Assembly: GCA_002336895.1 (NCBI GenBank) | Contig: DDFC01000020.1 | Coordinates: 278,414-342,413 of the forward strand | Origin: Verrucomicrobiaceae bacterium UBA1938 | GTDB taxonomy: Bacteria > Verrucomicrobiota > Verrucomicrobiia > Verrucomicrobiales > Verrucomicrobiaceae | Length of the DNA stretch: 64,000 nt | Direction of reading: 5' to 3' | Shown here: in pieces, positions 14,350 to 22,763 of the stretch | Numbering within the stretch: the stretch's first letter is position 1 | How the letters are laid out: every line of letters begins with the position of its first letter | Program-made: the position numbers and the translations under genes | Notes under the pieces: generated by a model | The model's input: the letters and a program-made list of their open reading frames with translations, nothing else | Databases searched by the model: none | Told to the model about the DNA's origin: nothing

Positions 14350-15438
14350 TCACTCCTTGGAGAAGTCAAGCGATTCGCCGGAGTTGTTGTTATTGGAGCT
14401 CGGAATCGTGTCATCCTCGTCCTTTTCGTCGTCGGAGGCGTCGTCCGCGCTGTCCAGTCCGAAGAGGGAGTGCACAGGGCGGCTCCAGCGGCCGCTCATC
14501 TGGTTGCGCTCCAGCTTTTCCTGGTAGGCCACGGAGAAGCGGGCGAAGGGCATGGCCTCCAGGCGCTCTTCCGGGATCTTGACGCCGGTGCCTTCGCACA
14601 CGCCGTAGGTGCCGGTTTCGATGCGCTTGAGGGCCTCATTGATTTCATAGAGGGCGTCCTGCTCCTTGCCCAGGAGGCTGAGGGCGAAGTCGCGGTCATA
14701 CGCGTCGCTGCCGGCGTCTGCCTGGTGCATGCCGAAGGCGGAGGCGTCTCCGTTTTCATTGCGGATGGTTTCGCTGGCCACGCCTTCGATGGAGTTGAGG
14801 TAGGCGTCGCGCAGTTCCACGAGGCGCTGCTTCTGCTTCTTGAGGAAGGGGGTCATCTTCACCGGGCCCTTGGCGATCTCGATGGTGATGCCTTCGTCTT
14901 CACCACGGTTCACGCGGGAGCGCGGGGTGCCGGCGGTGGCGCCACGGGGCATGGAGACGGCAGGAGTCTTGGAGGCGGGCTTGTCAGCCTTGGCTGGAGC
15001 CTTCTTGACTGGAGCGGGTGCGGGGGCTGGCGCAGGAGCAGGTGCGGGAGCGGCCTTGGCGGCAGGCTTCTCAGCCTTGGCCGGTGCGGCCTTCACAGGG
15101 GCGGCAGCTTTGGCCGGAGCGGCCTTCTTGGCAGGGGCTGCGGCCTTGACGGGCGCGGCTTTTTTAGCTGGGGCCGCTGCTTTCTTGGCAGGAGCGGCGG
15201 CTTTCTTGGCGGGGGCGGGAGCTTTTTTGGCGGCGGGTTTCTTCACAGGCTTGGGATCGGGTTTCTTGGGGGCGGGCTTTTTCGGCGCCGCTTTTTGAGA
15301 AAGGGGTTTGCTTTTGGCCTTCACCGCCGGCTTGACGGGGGCGGGCTTGCTCTTCGACTTCACCGCTTTGGCTGGAGCTTTTTTCGCTGGCTTGGCGGCG
15401 GGCTTTTTAACTGCGGGTTTCTTGGATTTCGCAGGCAT
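14350..15438 (-). CDS. DksA/TraR-family protein with histone-like Lys/Ala/Pro-rich N-terminal tail
   Basis: 362 aa, more than twice the length of a standard DksA. Residues 1 to about 175 are almost entirely Lys, Ala and Pro in repeats such as P-A-K-K-A and resemble histone H1/Hc1-type tails. The rest is DksA-like: a coiled-coil part with L-L-G-K-E-Q-D-A-L-Y-E-I-N-E-A-L and then the zinc-finger region Y-G-V-C-E-G-T-G-x-x-I-P-E-E-R-L-E-A-M-P-F-A-R. Only the first of the four zinc Cys is kept, so it should not bind zinc conventionally. DksA acts on RNA polymerase in the stringent response; the tail probably binds nucleic acid. An acidic Asp/Glu and Asn stretch ends the protein. Transcribed just upstream of rpmG-rpsR. 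Confidence 0.8.
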   Translation of the reverse strand: MPAKSKKPAVKKPAAKPAKKAPAKAVKSKSKPAPVKPAVKAKSKPLSQKAAPKKPAPKKPDPKPVKKPAAKKAPAPAKKAAAPAKKAAAPAKKAAPVKAAAPAKKAAPAKAAAPVKAAPAKAEKPAAKAAPAPAPAPAPAPAPVKKAPAKADKPASKTPAVSMPRGATAGTPRSRVNRGEDEGITIEIAKGPVKMTPFLKKQKQRLVELRDAYLNSIEGVASETIRNENGDASAFGMHQADAGSDAYDRDFALSLLGKEQDALYEINEALKRIETGTYGVCEGTGVKIPEERLEAMPFARFSVAYQEKLERNQMSGRWSRPVHSLFGLDSADDASDDEKDEDDTIPSSNNNNSGESLDFSKE

Positions 15439-15640
15439 GACTTTGGCGGTGTTGGGTTAGTCGATGAACATCTCCTCTCCAGAGCCCGGTGCACAGGGGT
15501 GGAAAAAGAGGCGCGGATTCTGGCTGCGGTTGCCATTTCACGCAACCAGTATTCCAACGCCGCTCCAAGGTTCACGTTTCAGGCAGGTTGAGACATCTGG
15601 CAGGTTGCGCCGGGGCGGGGGCGGGGCTTACTCTGCCGGC

Positions 15641-16024
15641 ATGAATGCCGAACCCAATCCCAGTTCCGTGCTTTCCAGCCTCTGGCTGCAGATCCGTGCC
15701 GTGCTGGATCTGGTGCTGGACCTCTCCTTCCAGCGCTTTGTGACCCCGCGCCTGGTGCGCATGCTCTACGTGCTGAGCCTGCTGGCCGCGGCCTTTTACG
15801 CCTTCAGCTACATGTTCAGCGGGTTTAAAAACGGCACCTTCACCGGTCTTTTCCAGATGGCCACGGCCCCGCTGGCTTTTCTGCTCTACCTCATCGTGGC
15901 CCGCGTCACCGTGGAGCTGATCCTGGCCATCTTCCGCATCGCCGACCACCTGGCGCCCAGACCCGATGAGCCTGGAGCCAAGCCACCCGTGAAGCCGGAC
16001 AATTTTACGGATCCGGTGAGGTAG
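15641..16024 (+). CDS. DUF4282-type small membrane protein
   Basis: 127 aa from the ATG at 15641. The pattern L-D-L-S-F-Q-R-F-V-T-P-R-L-V-R-M-L-Y resembles the start of DUF4282 proteins, and two membrane helices follow (about 43-60 and 72-100). The tail is Pro-rich and polar. Function is unknown in the family. It is divergent from the dksA-like gene across a 200-bp gap and lies 96 bp before nuoH on the same strand. Confidence 0.65.
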   Translation: MNAEPNPSSVLSSLWLQIRAVLDLVLDLSFQRFVTPRLVRMLYVLSLLAAAFYAFSYMFSGFKNGTFTGLFQMATAPLAFLLYLIVARVTVELILAIFRIADHLAPRPDEPGAKPPVKPDNFTDPVR

Positions 16025-16120
16025 GCACAGCAAGGGCATTGCACTTGAAGCGCGACTTTGTGAAATTTTTCACAAATTGCGGTTGCCGCCCCCCGCTGCA
16101 CCCTGATAATCGGGCTGCCG

Positions 16121-17341
16121 ATGTTCACTCCCATGCTCGCCACTTTCGATCTCATTGCGCTCGCCGCCTCGGTGGGGAAGATCATTTTCCTGACTTTCCT
16201 GGTCATTCTGCCCCTGGTTTCGATCGCCGTTTACTTTGAGCGACGCATCTCCGCCGTGATCCAGGACCGCGTGGGCCCAAACCGCGTGGGCGTGCCGCTG
16301 ACGCTCTTTGGCTTCAAGAAAGACTGGCAGCCCTTTGGCATCGGCGGTCTGGCACAGGCGGCGGCAGACGGCCTGAAGTTCATTTTGAAGGAGGACTTTG
16401 TGCCCTCCCACGTGCGCAAGTTTTACTACTGGCTGGCCCCCTGCCTCACGGTGGTGCCCGCCCTGCTCACCTGCGTGGTGCTGCCCTTTGGCAGCGAGCT
16501 GAATCTCTCCTTCCTCGGACTGGCGGAGCCCATCAAGCTGGTGATCGCCGACCTGAGCGTGGGCCCGCTCTTCACCTTTGCCATCGCCTCCCTGGGTGTG
16601 TACGGCATCGTGCTCGCAGGCTGGTCATCCAACTCCAAGTACCCCTTCCTCGGCGGCGTGCGCGCCAGCGCGCAGATGATCTCGTATGAGATGTCCCTCG
16701 GCCTTTCCATCATCCCGGTGCTGATGATCTTTGGCGAGCTGAACCTGACCAAGATGTCCGCCTTCCAGGATGCCAATGGCTGGCTGCTGCTGCCCTTCTG
16801 GGGCGATGCTGCTCCCTGGGCCAATGGCTGGAACTTCAGCCGCTGGGTGCTGCTCATCCCCATCGTCATCTCCTTCGTCATCTTCACCGTCTCCATGTTT
16901 GCCGAGACGAACCGCCTGCCCTTTGACCTCGCCGAGTGCGAGACCGAGCTGGTGGCCGGCTACCACACCGAGTACAGCTCCATGAAGTTTGCCCTCTTCT
17001 TCATGGGTGAATATGCCGCGATGATCATCGGCTCCGGCATGGCAGTGACGCTCTTCCTCGGCGGCTGGAGCATCCCCTTCTGGCCTTATCTTGAAAAGAT
17101 CATCCCGCTGCAGCTGCACTACACCCCCGGCACCACGCCCTTCTACACCGGCCTGCTGCACATGGGCACATTCTTTGCCAAGGTGTTTGCCTTCATCGTC
17201 TTCTTCATCGTCATCCGCTGGACGCTGCCCCGCTTCCGCTTTGACCAGCTCATGGCCCTCGGCTGGAAGGTCTTCTTCGAGCTCGCTCTGGCAAATGTCT
17301 TCCTCACCGCCGTGCTGATGTGGTGGTTTCCGCTGAAGTAA
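16121..17341 (+). CDS. nuoH: NADH-quinone oxidoreductase subunit H
   Basis: 406 aa, eight to nine membrane helices, slightly long for NuoH. It forms the quinone-binding membrane end of complex I. Signature segments are visible: the V-Y-F-E-R-R loop, Q-D-R-V-G-P-N-R-V-G, the conserved L-A-D-G-L-K-like Q-A-A-A-D-G-L-K-F, R-A-S-A-Q-M-I-S-Y-E and F-A-E-T-N-R-L-P-F-D-L-x-E-x-E-x-E-L-V-A-G. Start at 16121 or 16133. No other nuo gene is next to it, so the rest of complex I must be encoded elsewhere or this is an extra copy. Confidence 0.95.
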   Translation: MFTPMLATFDLIALAASVGKIIFLTFLVILPLVSIAVYFERRISAVIQDRVGPNRVGVPLTLFGFKKDWQPFGIGGLAQAAADGLKFILKEDFVPSHVRKFYYWLAPCLTVVPALLTCVVLPFGSELNLSFLGLAEPIKLVIADLSVGPLFTFAIASLGVYGIVLAGWSSNSKYPFLGGVRASAQMISYEMSLGLSIIPVLMIFGELNLTKMSAFQDANGWLLLPFWGDAAPWANGWNFSRWVLLIPIVISFVIFTVSMFAETNRLPFDLAECETELVAGYHTEYSSMKFALFFMGEYAAMIIGSGMAVTLFLGGWSIPFWPYLEKIIPLQLHYTPGTTPFYTGLLHMGTFFAKVFAFIVFFIVIRWTLPRFRFDQLMALGWKVFFELALANVFLTAVLMWWFPLK

Positions 17342-17353
17342 GCTGAACCGCAA

Positions 17354-17380
17354 GAGGCACGAAAGCGGCAGCTTTGCCTC
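17354..17380 (+). terminator. Probable nuoH terminator hairpin
   Basis: GAGGC ... GCCTC outer pair and AAAGC / GCTTT inner pair around the loop GGCA, starting 13 bp after the nuoH stop and followed by CTTTGTCTCTT. The U-tract is weak. Confidence 0.5.
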
Positions 17381-17458
17381 CTTTGTCTCTTGGTGAGATA
17401 TAAAGGGCAGGCTGTTCCTCGTTGTGCAGGCACAGTCCAAATTCGCACTGCGCGCGAC

Positions 17459-17875
17459 TCACAGCGGGGCCTGCTGCTTCTTCGCACCACCCAGCCACCG
17501 GCCTGCGATCAATGCCGCCACGGTGGCCAGCAGGGCGCCGCTCAGGTCGGCGCTCCAGTCCCACACATCGCCGCCGCTGCGGCCGGGGACGTAGAGCTGG
17601 TGCCACTCGTCCACCACGCCCACGAGGCCGCAAAAGGCCAGCGTGAGCAGCAGCGCCGCGCCAAAGGTCTGCGCACGCCCCGCCAGCCGCAGGCTGAGCA
17701 GGAAGCAGGTGCCGCCGATGGCGAAGAAGGCGCAGTGCTCAAACTTGTCCACCCCCTCAAAGTCTCCCGGCTTGGGCAGAAAGGTCTGCGAGGAGAGCCA
17801 CCACAGCACCCCGGCCCAGATGAGGGTCAGTACGCGCCAGAAGGCGGGAGACGAAAGAAAGCGGGGGAGTTTCAT
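17459..17875 (-). CDS. VanZ-like family membrane protein
   Basis: 138 aa from the ATG at 17875 (a second ATG at 17887 would add four residues). Four membrane helices, with the VanZ-family signatures D-K-F-E-H-C-A-F-F (usual D-K-x-x-H-x-x-x-F) between helices 1 and 2, and the D-E-x-x-Q-x-x-x-P-x-R-x-x-x-x-x-D motif as D-E-W-H-Q-L-Y-V-P-G-R-S-G-G-D-V-W-D. VanZ proper is linked to teicoplanin resistance, but most homologues have no known role. It converges with nuoH and is divergent from the small gene at 18030. Confidence 0.8.
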   Translation of the reverse strand: MKLPRFLSSPAFWRVLTLIWAGVLWWLSSQTFLPKPGDFEGVDKFEHCAFFAIGGTCFLLSLRLAGRAQTFGAALLLTLAFCGLVGVVDEWHQLYVPGRSGGDVWDWSADLSGALLATVAALIAGRWLGGAKKQQAPL

Positions 17876-18029
17876 CGCAGATGCCACCTGCCATAGCAGG
17901 CATGGTGCCGCATTTCCACCGCAAGAAGCTGACGATGCTGCCGCCTGGCAGAGGCTGAAAGCTGCGCCATCCCCCGCTCAGTCATTTTTTCATCGCCTTT
18001 CCAAAGAGCTTCCGTCAACATCCGCCACC

Positions 18030-18467
18030 ATGAGCTCCTCCACCCATCCTGTCTTTGTGCTGGCCGTACTGGGTCTGGTGGGCGCGGTGATCATGCTGGT
18101 CACAGTGTTGCGGGTGCACCACCGCGGGCTGAAGGCGATGCTGCTGCTCTTTGCGCTGGCGCTGCTGACGCCCGCCGGGCTGGTGCTGATGGCGCTGTAC
18201 CCTGAGTGGACGGACGCACGCATCCGCACGTACAAGGACTTTTACGAGGGCATCCACCTGGGCATGACACGTGCAGAGGTGATGGAGGTCAAAGCGCACC
18301 TCTACCCCGCAGACGGCCCACGGAAGGTACCCACCATCATCGCCGAGGATGAGACGAGCCTGACCTTTTTCATGCACCCGGAGGACAAGGCGGAGCCCAA
18401 CTGCGAGGGCATTTTGCTGACCTTTGCGGAAGGAAAGCTGAAATCCAAAATCTACTCTCCCGACTAA
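18030..18467 (+). CDS. Hypothetical membrane protein with a SmpA/BamE-like segment
   Basis: 145 aa from the ATG at 18030. Two N-terminal membrane helices (about 7-27 and 35-55) precede a soluble domain that includes I-H-L-G-M-T-R-A-E-V-M, similar to the L-x-x-G-M-T-x-x-E-V opening of SmpA/BamE-like folds. That resemblance is short, so the fold assignment is weak. The stop is 4 bp before the GTG start of the hydrolase gene, indicating an operon. Confidence 0.6.
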   Translation: MSSSTHPVFVLAVLGLVGAVIMLVTVLRVHHRGLKAMLLLFALALLTPAGLVLMALYPEWTDARIRTYKDFYEGIHLGMTRAEVMEVKAHLYPADGPRKVPTIIAEDETSLTFFMHPEDKAEPNCEGILLTFAEGKLKSKIYSPD

Positions 18468-18471
18468 GCCC

Positions 18472-19323
18472 GTGCCGCTCTGGAAACGAGTCATCCGCAT
18501 CGTGGCCATCATCGTGCTCTCCCCCGTGGTGCTGCTGCTGGGCTGCCAGTCAAAGCTCATCTACCACCCCAACCCCTACCGGGAGGAGTACGAGACCATG
18601 CTGCGTACCGCCAAGGGGGCGCGCCTGCGTTTCAGCACCAGCCAGGGGGCGCAGACGGCCTTCTACATCCCGCCACGCGCCGCCACCACCGGGCTGCCGC
18701 AGACGGTGTGGGTGTGCTTTGCCGGAAACGGCTCCCTGGCGCTGGACTGGCTGAACCACACCGACGACTGGGACGCCCGCTACGCCTACCTGCTGGTGGA
18801 CTACCCCAGCTACGGCGACTGCGCCGGCACGCCCAACCCCGCACGCATCCGGGAAAACGGCACCGCCGCCGTGGCCGCCCTGCAGACGCACTTGCACACC
18901 AACCGGGAGGAACTGCTGCCACACCTGGCCTTTCTGGGGCACTCCCTGGGCTCTGCGGCAGCGCTGATGCTGGCGGACGATCTGGATCTTCGGCGTGGCG
19001 TGCTGCTCTCCCCCTTTACCAGCATGACGGAGATGGGCCGCATCGTGCTCGGCTGGCCGCTCTGCCACCTGAACCTGCACCGCTATGACAACCGGCGCAC
19101 GCTGGCGCATGTGGCCGCACGGCAGGGCGCACGCATTGAGATCTTTCATGGCACGGACGACGAGGTGATCCCCACCCGCATGGGCCGGGAGCTGGCGGCG
19201 GCGCACCCGCAGGCCGTGGCGCTGCACGAGGTGCCCGGCGCGCACCACAATGACATCCTCATGCTGGCCGCGCCCCAGATCGGGCGGGCCATGGCGGCGG
19301 TGCTGGCTGGAGGGCCACGCTGA
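18472..19323 (+). CDS. Alpha/beta hydrolase, probable lipoprotein
   Basis: 283 aa with a GTG start at 18472. The N-terminus has a hydrophobic stretch ending in L-L-L-G-C-Q-S, a lipobox. The hydrolase fold shows G-H-S-L-G-S (nucleophile Ser), H-G-T-D-D-E-V-I-P (acid Asp) and a late G-A-H-H-N-D (catalytic His), so the triad is complete. The closest well-known type is the BEM46/YfhR-like alpha/beta hydrolases. Substrate is unknown. Translationally coupled to the preceding small membrane protein. Confidence 0.75.
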   Translation: MPLWKRVIRIVAIIVLSPVVLLLGCQSKLIYHPNPYREEYETMLRTAKGARLRFSTSQGAQTAFYIPPRAATTGLPQTVWVCFAGNGSLALDWLNHTDDWDARYAYLLVDYPSYGDCAGTPNPARIRENGTAAVAALQTHLHTNREELLPHLAFLGHSLGSAAALMLADDLDLRRGVLLSPFTSMTEMGRIVLGWPLCHLNLHRYDNRRTLAHVAARQGARIEIFHGTDDEVIPTRMGRELAAAHPQAVALHEVPGAHHNDILMLAAPQIGRAMAAVLAGGPR

Positions 19324-19394
19324 GGGTACACCGTGGTTGCTTTCAGGCGGTGCTGTGCTCTGATGCGGGCTCAATCTCACCCCCACTAGCCACC

Positions 19395-20009
19395 ATGTCC
19401 GCCCACTCCGCCTCGGAAAAGTCCTCCATCTGGTCCCTTCTCAATGTCATCATCGGCTCCGCCATCGGCGGCGTCGTGCTGATCTGGGTGCTGTCTTTCG
19501 TCGTGCAGGGGCTGGGCTCCCTGCGTCCGAAGCCCAAGGCTGAAACCGCCGCCGCAGCCCCTGCTGCAGCTGCTGCCCCGGCCGCCGCTCCGGCAGCTGC
19601 CGCCCCCGCTGCTGCTCCTGCCGCCGCCGCCCCCGTGCTGGAAGTGACCATCAAGCCCGACCCCGCCAACCCCCTGGCCTACGACACCAAGGCCATCAGC
19701 GCCAAGGCTGGACAGAAGATCAAGCTGACCTTCAACAACACCCACCCCACCCTGCCCCAGCCGCACAACATCGTCATCGGCAAGGCCGGCACCAAGGACA
19801 AGATGATGACCATCGCCATGAGCGCCATGACCCTGGTGGACAAAGGCTACATCCCCGACTCCCCCGAGATCCTGGCCCACACCGGCCTGCTCCAGCCCGG
19901 CAAGACCGAGACCATCGAATTCACCGTGCCCGCCGCTGGCGAGTACCCCTTCTTCTGCACCTTCCCCGGCCACGTGGCGCTGATGAACGGCGTGCTCACC
20001 GCGCAGTAA
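19395..20009 (+). CDS. Membrane-anchored cupredoxin (azurin/auracyanin-like)
   Basis: 204 aa from the ATG at 19395. One membrane helix at about 15-40, then an Ala/Pro-rich linker of about 35 residues, then a type-1 copper domain. Ligands are visible: His in L-P-Q-P-H-N-I-V, Cys and His in F-F-C-T-F-P-G-H and Met in A-L-M-N-G. The spacing is that of azurin/auracyanin small blue copper proteins, which carry electrons between membrane complexes. The tether would hold it on the outer face of the inner membrane. The OsmC gene follows 28 bp later. Confidence 0.82.
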   Translation: MSAHSASEKSSIWSLLNVIIGSAIGGVVLIWVLSFVVQGLGSLRPKPKAETAAAAPAAAAAPAAAPAAAAPAAAPAAAAPVLEVTIKPDPANPLAYDTKAISAKAGQKIKLTFNNTHPTLPQPHNIVIGKAGTKDKMMTIAMSAMTLVDKGYIPDSPEILAHTGLLQPGKTETIEFTVPAAGEYPFFCTFPGHVALMNGVLTAQ

Positions 20010-20037
20010 GATTCCCCCTTTTACCTCTCCTTTCCCC

Positions 20038-20454
20038 ATGGCTGTCTCCATCAGCGTCAACTACGAAGGCGGCCTGCGCTGCCGAGCCACCCACGGCCCT
20101 TCGCAGAACCAGGTCATCACCGACGCCCCGGTGGACAATCATGGGAAGGGAGAGTCCTTCAGCCCTACGGACCTCGTGGCCACGGCGCTGGCCACCTGCA
20201 TGGCCACCGTGATCGGCATCAAGGCCCAGCAAAAGGGCTACGACATCGCCGGCATGAAGGTCAGCGTGGAAAAGCACATGAGCGCAGACAGCCCGCGCCG
20301 CATCGTGCGCCTGCCCATCACCATCGAGATCCCGCTGCCGGAAGACCACCCGGACCGCAAGCTCCTCGAAGCCACCGCCCTCGGCTGCCCCGTGCACCAC
20401 AGCGTGCACCCGGACATCGACAAGCCGGTGACGTTTGTGTGGGGCGGGAAGTAA
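20038..20454 (+). CDS. OsmC family protein
   Basis: 138 aa, typical length. The family includes thiol peroxidases that reduce organic hydroperoxides. Two conserved Cys are in A-T-C-M-A-T and A-L-G-C-P-V-H-H-S, and S-P-T-D-L-V-A-T-A-L is the usual helix before the first Cys. The subgroup looks more like YhfA than Ohr. Probably co-transcribed with the cupredoxin gene. Confidence 0.88.
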   Translation: MAVSISVNYEGGLRCRATHGPSQNQVITDAPVDNHGKGESFSPTDLVATALATCMATVIGIKAQQKGYDIAGMKVSVEKHMSADSPRRIVRLPITIEIPLPEDHPDRKLLEATALGCPVHHSVHPDIDKPVTFVWGGK

Positions 20455-20631
20455 TAAGGGTGGAACAGCCGTGAGCTTGTTCAGGCTCGTGCTTCTATTC
20501 TGCTCAAGGGAATCCCAAGTTCTCCGTCCTGAAGGGAAGCGCGGCCCGCGTCTGTGTCAGCACCAAATCATTTTCGTGGCGCATGGTTTGCGTAATGACG
20601 CTGCGTCTCATTGAGTGACCTCATATGGATG

Positions 20632-20674
20632 GGCAGAAAACAAACAGCAGCTTTCCGTCTCGGGAAAGCTGCTG
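20632..20674 (-). terminator. Intrinsic terminator of fabF
   Basis: CAGCAGCTTTCC (20645-20656) pairs perfectly with GGAAAGCTGCTG (20663-20674). On the minus strand it is followed by TTTGTTTTCTG. It lies 28 bp past the fabF stop. The rest of the 248-bp gap from 20455 shows no gene. Confidence 0.8.
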
Positions 20675-20702
20675 CTGAGAGATGGGGGCTGGATGCCGGG
20701 CT

Positions 20703-21947
20703 TTAGAACTTCTTGATCAGCAGGGCGGCGTTGTGGCCGCCGAAGCCGAAGGAGTTGCTCAATGCGGCTTCCACCTTGGCAGGGCGTGCGGTGTTTGGCA
20801 CGATGTCCACGTCCACTTCGGGGTCGAGGTTTTCGACGTTGATCGTGGGAGGGATCACCTGGTCCTTGATGGCCATGACGGAGGCGATGAGCTCCACGCC
20901 GCCGGCTGCGCCGAGGAGGTGGCCGGTCATCGATTTGGTGCCGGAGACGAGCAGGCCCTTGGTGGCGTAGTCGCCAAAGGTGCGCTTGATGGCGCGCAGC
21001 TCGCACAGGTCGCCCACCGGGGTGGAGGTGGCGTGTGCGTTGATGTAGTGCACGTCAGTGGTGTTCATCTTGGCGTGGCGCAGGGCCATCTCCATGCACT
21101 TGGCGGCGCCCAGGCCTTCCGGATGCGGGGAGGTGAGGTGGTAAGCGTCTGCCGTGGCACCGTAACCGGCCAGCTCGGCGTAGATCGTGGCTCCGCGCTT
21201 CTTGGCGTGTTCGAGTTCTTCGATCACCACCACACCGGCGCCCTCGCCCATCACAAAGCCGTCGCGGTCCTTGTCCCAGGGGCGGGAGGCGCGTTCGGGC
21301 TCATCATTACGGAGGCTCAGAGCCCTCATGTTGGCAAAGCCAGCCAGGCCGCAGGGGCGGATGGAGGCCTCGGCACCACCGGCGATCATCACGTCGGCAT
21401 CGCCAAATTTGATCATGCGCCAGGCTTCCCCGATGTTGTTGTTGGAGGTGGCGCAGGCGGTCACGATGACCATGTTTGGCCCCATGAATCCGTACTCCGC
21501 CGCGATCATGCCGCTGGCGATGTTGGTGATCATCATTGGGATCAGGAAAGGGGAGACGCGGTTCGGGCCCTTGTTCAGCAGGATCTCATACTGGGTCTCG
21601 ATGGTGCTGAGACCGCCGATGCCGCTGCCCACCATCACGCCCACGCGGTGGGGGTCCAGGCTGTCGGGGTTGAGGCCGGCGTCCTTGGCTGCCATCTTGG
21701 AGGCGGCCATGGCAAACTGGAAGTAACGGTCCGCACGGCGGGCGTCCTTGTGATTGTTGTAAAAGGGCGTGGGGTCAAAGTCCACCACCTCACCGGCGAT
21801 CTTGCAGTCGTACTTCTCAGTGTCCATCGACTGGATGCGGCGGATGCCGCTCTTGCCGGCCACGAGGTTTTTCCAAAAGTCATCCTTGTTGTTGCCGTTC
21901 GGGGCGATGGCTCCCATGCCGGTGATGACTACGCGACGTTCGCTCAT
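20703..21947 (-). CDS. fabF: 3-oxoacyl-ACP synthase II
   Basis: 414 aa, typical. It elongates acyl-ACP with malonyl-ACP in fatty acid synthesis. The catalytic triad is intact: Cys in V-T-A-C-A-T-S, His in N-A-H-A-T-S-T and His in M-T-G-H-L-L-G-A-A-G. The N-terminal R-V-V-I-T-G-M-G start fits. No acpP or fabG neighbours, so it is a stand-alone unit ending at a strong terminator. Belonging to the left-hand polyene-like cluster is unlikely given the distance of 14 kb. Confidence 0.95.
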   Translation of the reverse strand: MSERRVVITGMGAIAPNGNNKDDFWKNLVAGKSGIRRIQSMDTEKYDCKIAGEVVDFDPTPFYNNHKDARRADRYFQFAMAASKMAAKDAGLNPDSLDPHRVGVMVGSGIGGLSTIETQYEILLNKGPNRVSPFLIPMMITNIASGMIAAEYGFMGPNMVIVTACATSNNNIGEAWRMIKFGDADVMIAGGAEASIRPCGLAGFANMRALSLRNDEPERASRPWDKDRDGFVMGEGAGVVVIEELEHAKKRGATIYAELAGYGATADAYHLTSPHPEGLGAAKCMEMALRHAKMNTTDVHYINAHATSTPVGDLCELRAIKRTFGDYATKGLLVSGTKSMTGHLLGAAGGVELIASVMAIKDQVIPPTINVENLDPEVDVDIVPNTARPAKVEAALSNSFGFGGHNAALLIKKF

Positions 21948-22064
21948 GTGTTTAATTTAGGGGTTGGAGTGAAGGGTCAGAGAACACGATTTGCACGGGG
22001 GGGCAAGGGAAATCATGGCGGCGAAGTGCTTGAGCCCGGGGCGATTTGGGTGTCTGGCTGTGGG

Positions 22065-22697
22065 GTGATTCGTCTGCTGATCATCTTTGTCTCCACCTTT
22101 CTGCTGTCCCTGTCTGTCCTCGCGACGCCGGATTCTTCCTCCATCCCGCCGGTGATGCAGGCCTGGATGGCGGCGCAGAAGGACATCGGCAGCATCAAGG
22201 TGGCCTTCCAGCAGACCCGCACGACACCCGCTCTCAAGGAGCCTGTGCGCACCAGCGGCCGCTTCTGGCGCATGGCGGACGGGCGCTTTCGCCTGGAGCT
22301 GGGAGCGCCTGCTGCCTCGACGCTGATCTTTGACAAGGAGTCAGTGCATCTGAAGGAGAGCCCCGAGGAGCCCTGGCAGACCCTGAAGTCCGACGACAGC
22401 CGCGTGCGCATGTGGATGAAATTTCTGAGCGGGCGGGAGATGGATGTGGAGTCTCTGACGAACAATTTCACACTCAAGATCACGCAGCAGGAGCCCGGCT
22501 ACACCACGGTGGCCATGGTGCCGCGCCCGCTGCTGATCAAAAAATACCTGCGCCAGCTGGACATGCAGATCGATCCCGGCGGCAGGCGGCTGCTAGGCTT
22601 TCGAGTGGTGCAGGGAGATGGATCCACCCTGCTGCTGAACTTTGGTCCGCCGGAAAAGCTGGGTGGTGATTTGGATCAACTCTTTCATCCTCAATGA
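22065..22697 (+). CDS. LolA-like outer-membrane lipoprotein carrier protein
   Basis: 210 aa from the GTG at 22065, which gives a signal peptide (L-L-I-I-F-V-S-T-F-L-L-S); the longer frame is antisense to fabF. Internal pieces fit LolA: I-K-V-A-F-Q-Q-T-R (the F-x-Q opening), S-G-R-F-W-R-M-A-D-G-R-F-R, and a late basic strand. LolA ferries lipoproteins through the periplasm; LolA-like genes are also found in pigment clusters. It is divergent from fabF with 117 bp between starts. Confidence 0.72.
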   Translation: MIRLLIIFVSTFLLSLSVLATPDSSSIPPVMQAWMAAQKDIGSIKVAFQQTRTTPALKEPVRTSGRFWRMADGRFRLELGAPAASTLIFDKESVHLKESPEEPWQTLKSDDSRVRMWMKFLSGREMDVESLTNNFTLKITQQEPGYTTVAMVPRPLLIKKYLRQLDMQIDPGGRRLLGFRVVQGDGSTLLLNFGPPEKLGGDLDQLFHPQ

Positions 22698-22763
22698 TGA
22701 ACGAGGGGTCTGAAAAATAGCCGAAGAAAGGGCGGGCGGGCCCGTTAAGACCGGGATACCGCC

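Noticed and set aside
14840..15298. Ala/Gly-rich plus-strand frame opposite the DksA-like tail
   Set aside because: It is the complement of the Lys/Ala/Pro repeats, which creates apparent repeats on the other strand.
19560..19635. Ala/Pro repeat in the cupredoxin gene as a mobile or unstable repeat
   Set aside because: It is a flexible protein linker between membrane anchor and copper domain, common in such proteins.
20682..22064. Upstream extension of the LolA-like frame
   Set aside because: It runs antisense through fabF; the signal peptide and LolA homology begin only at 22065.
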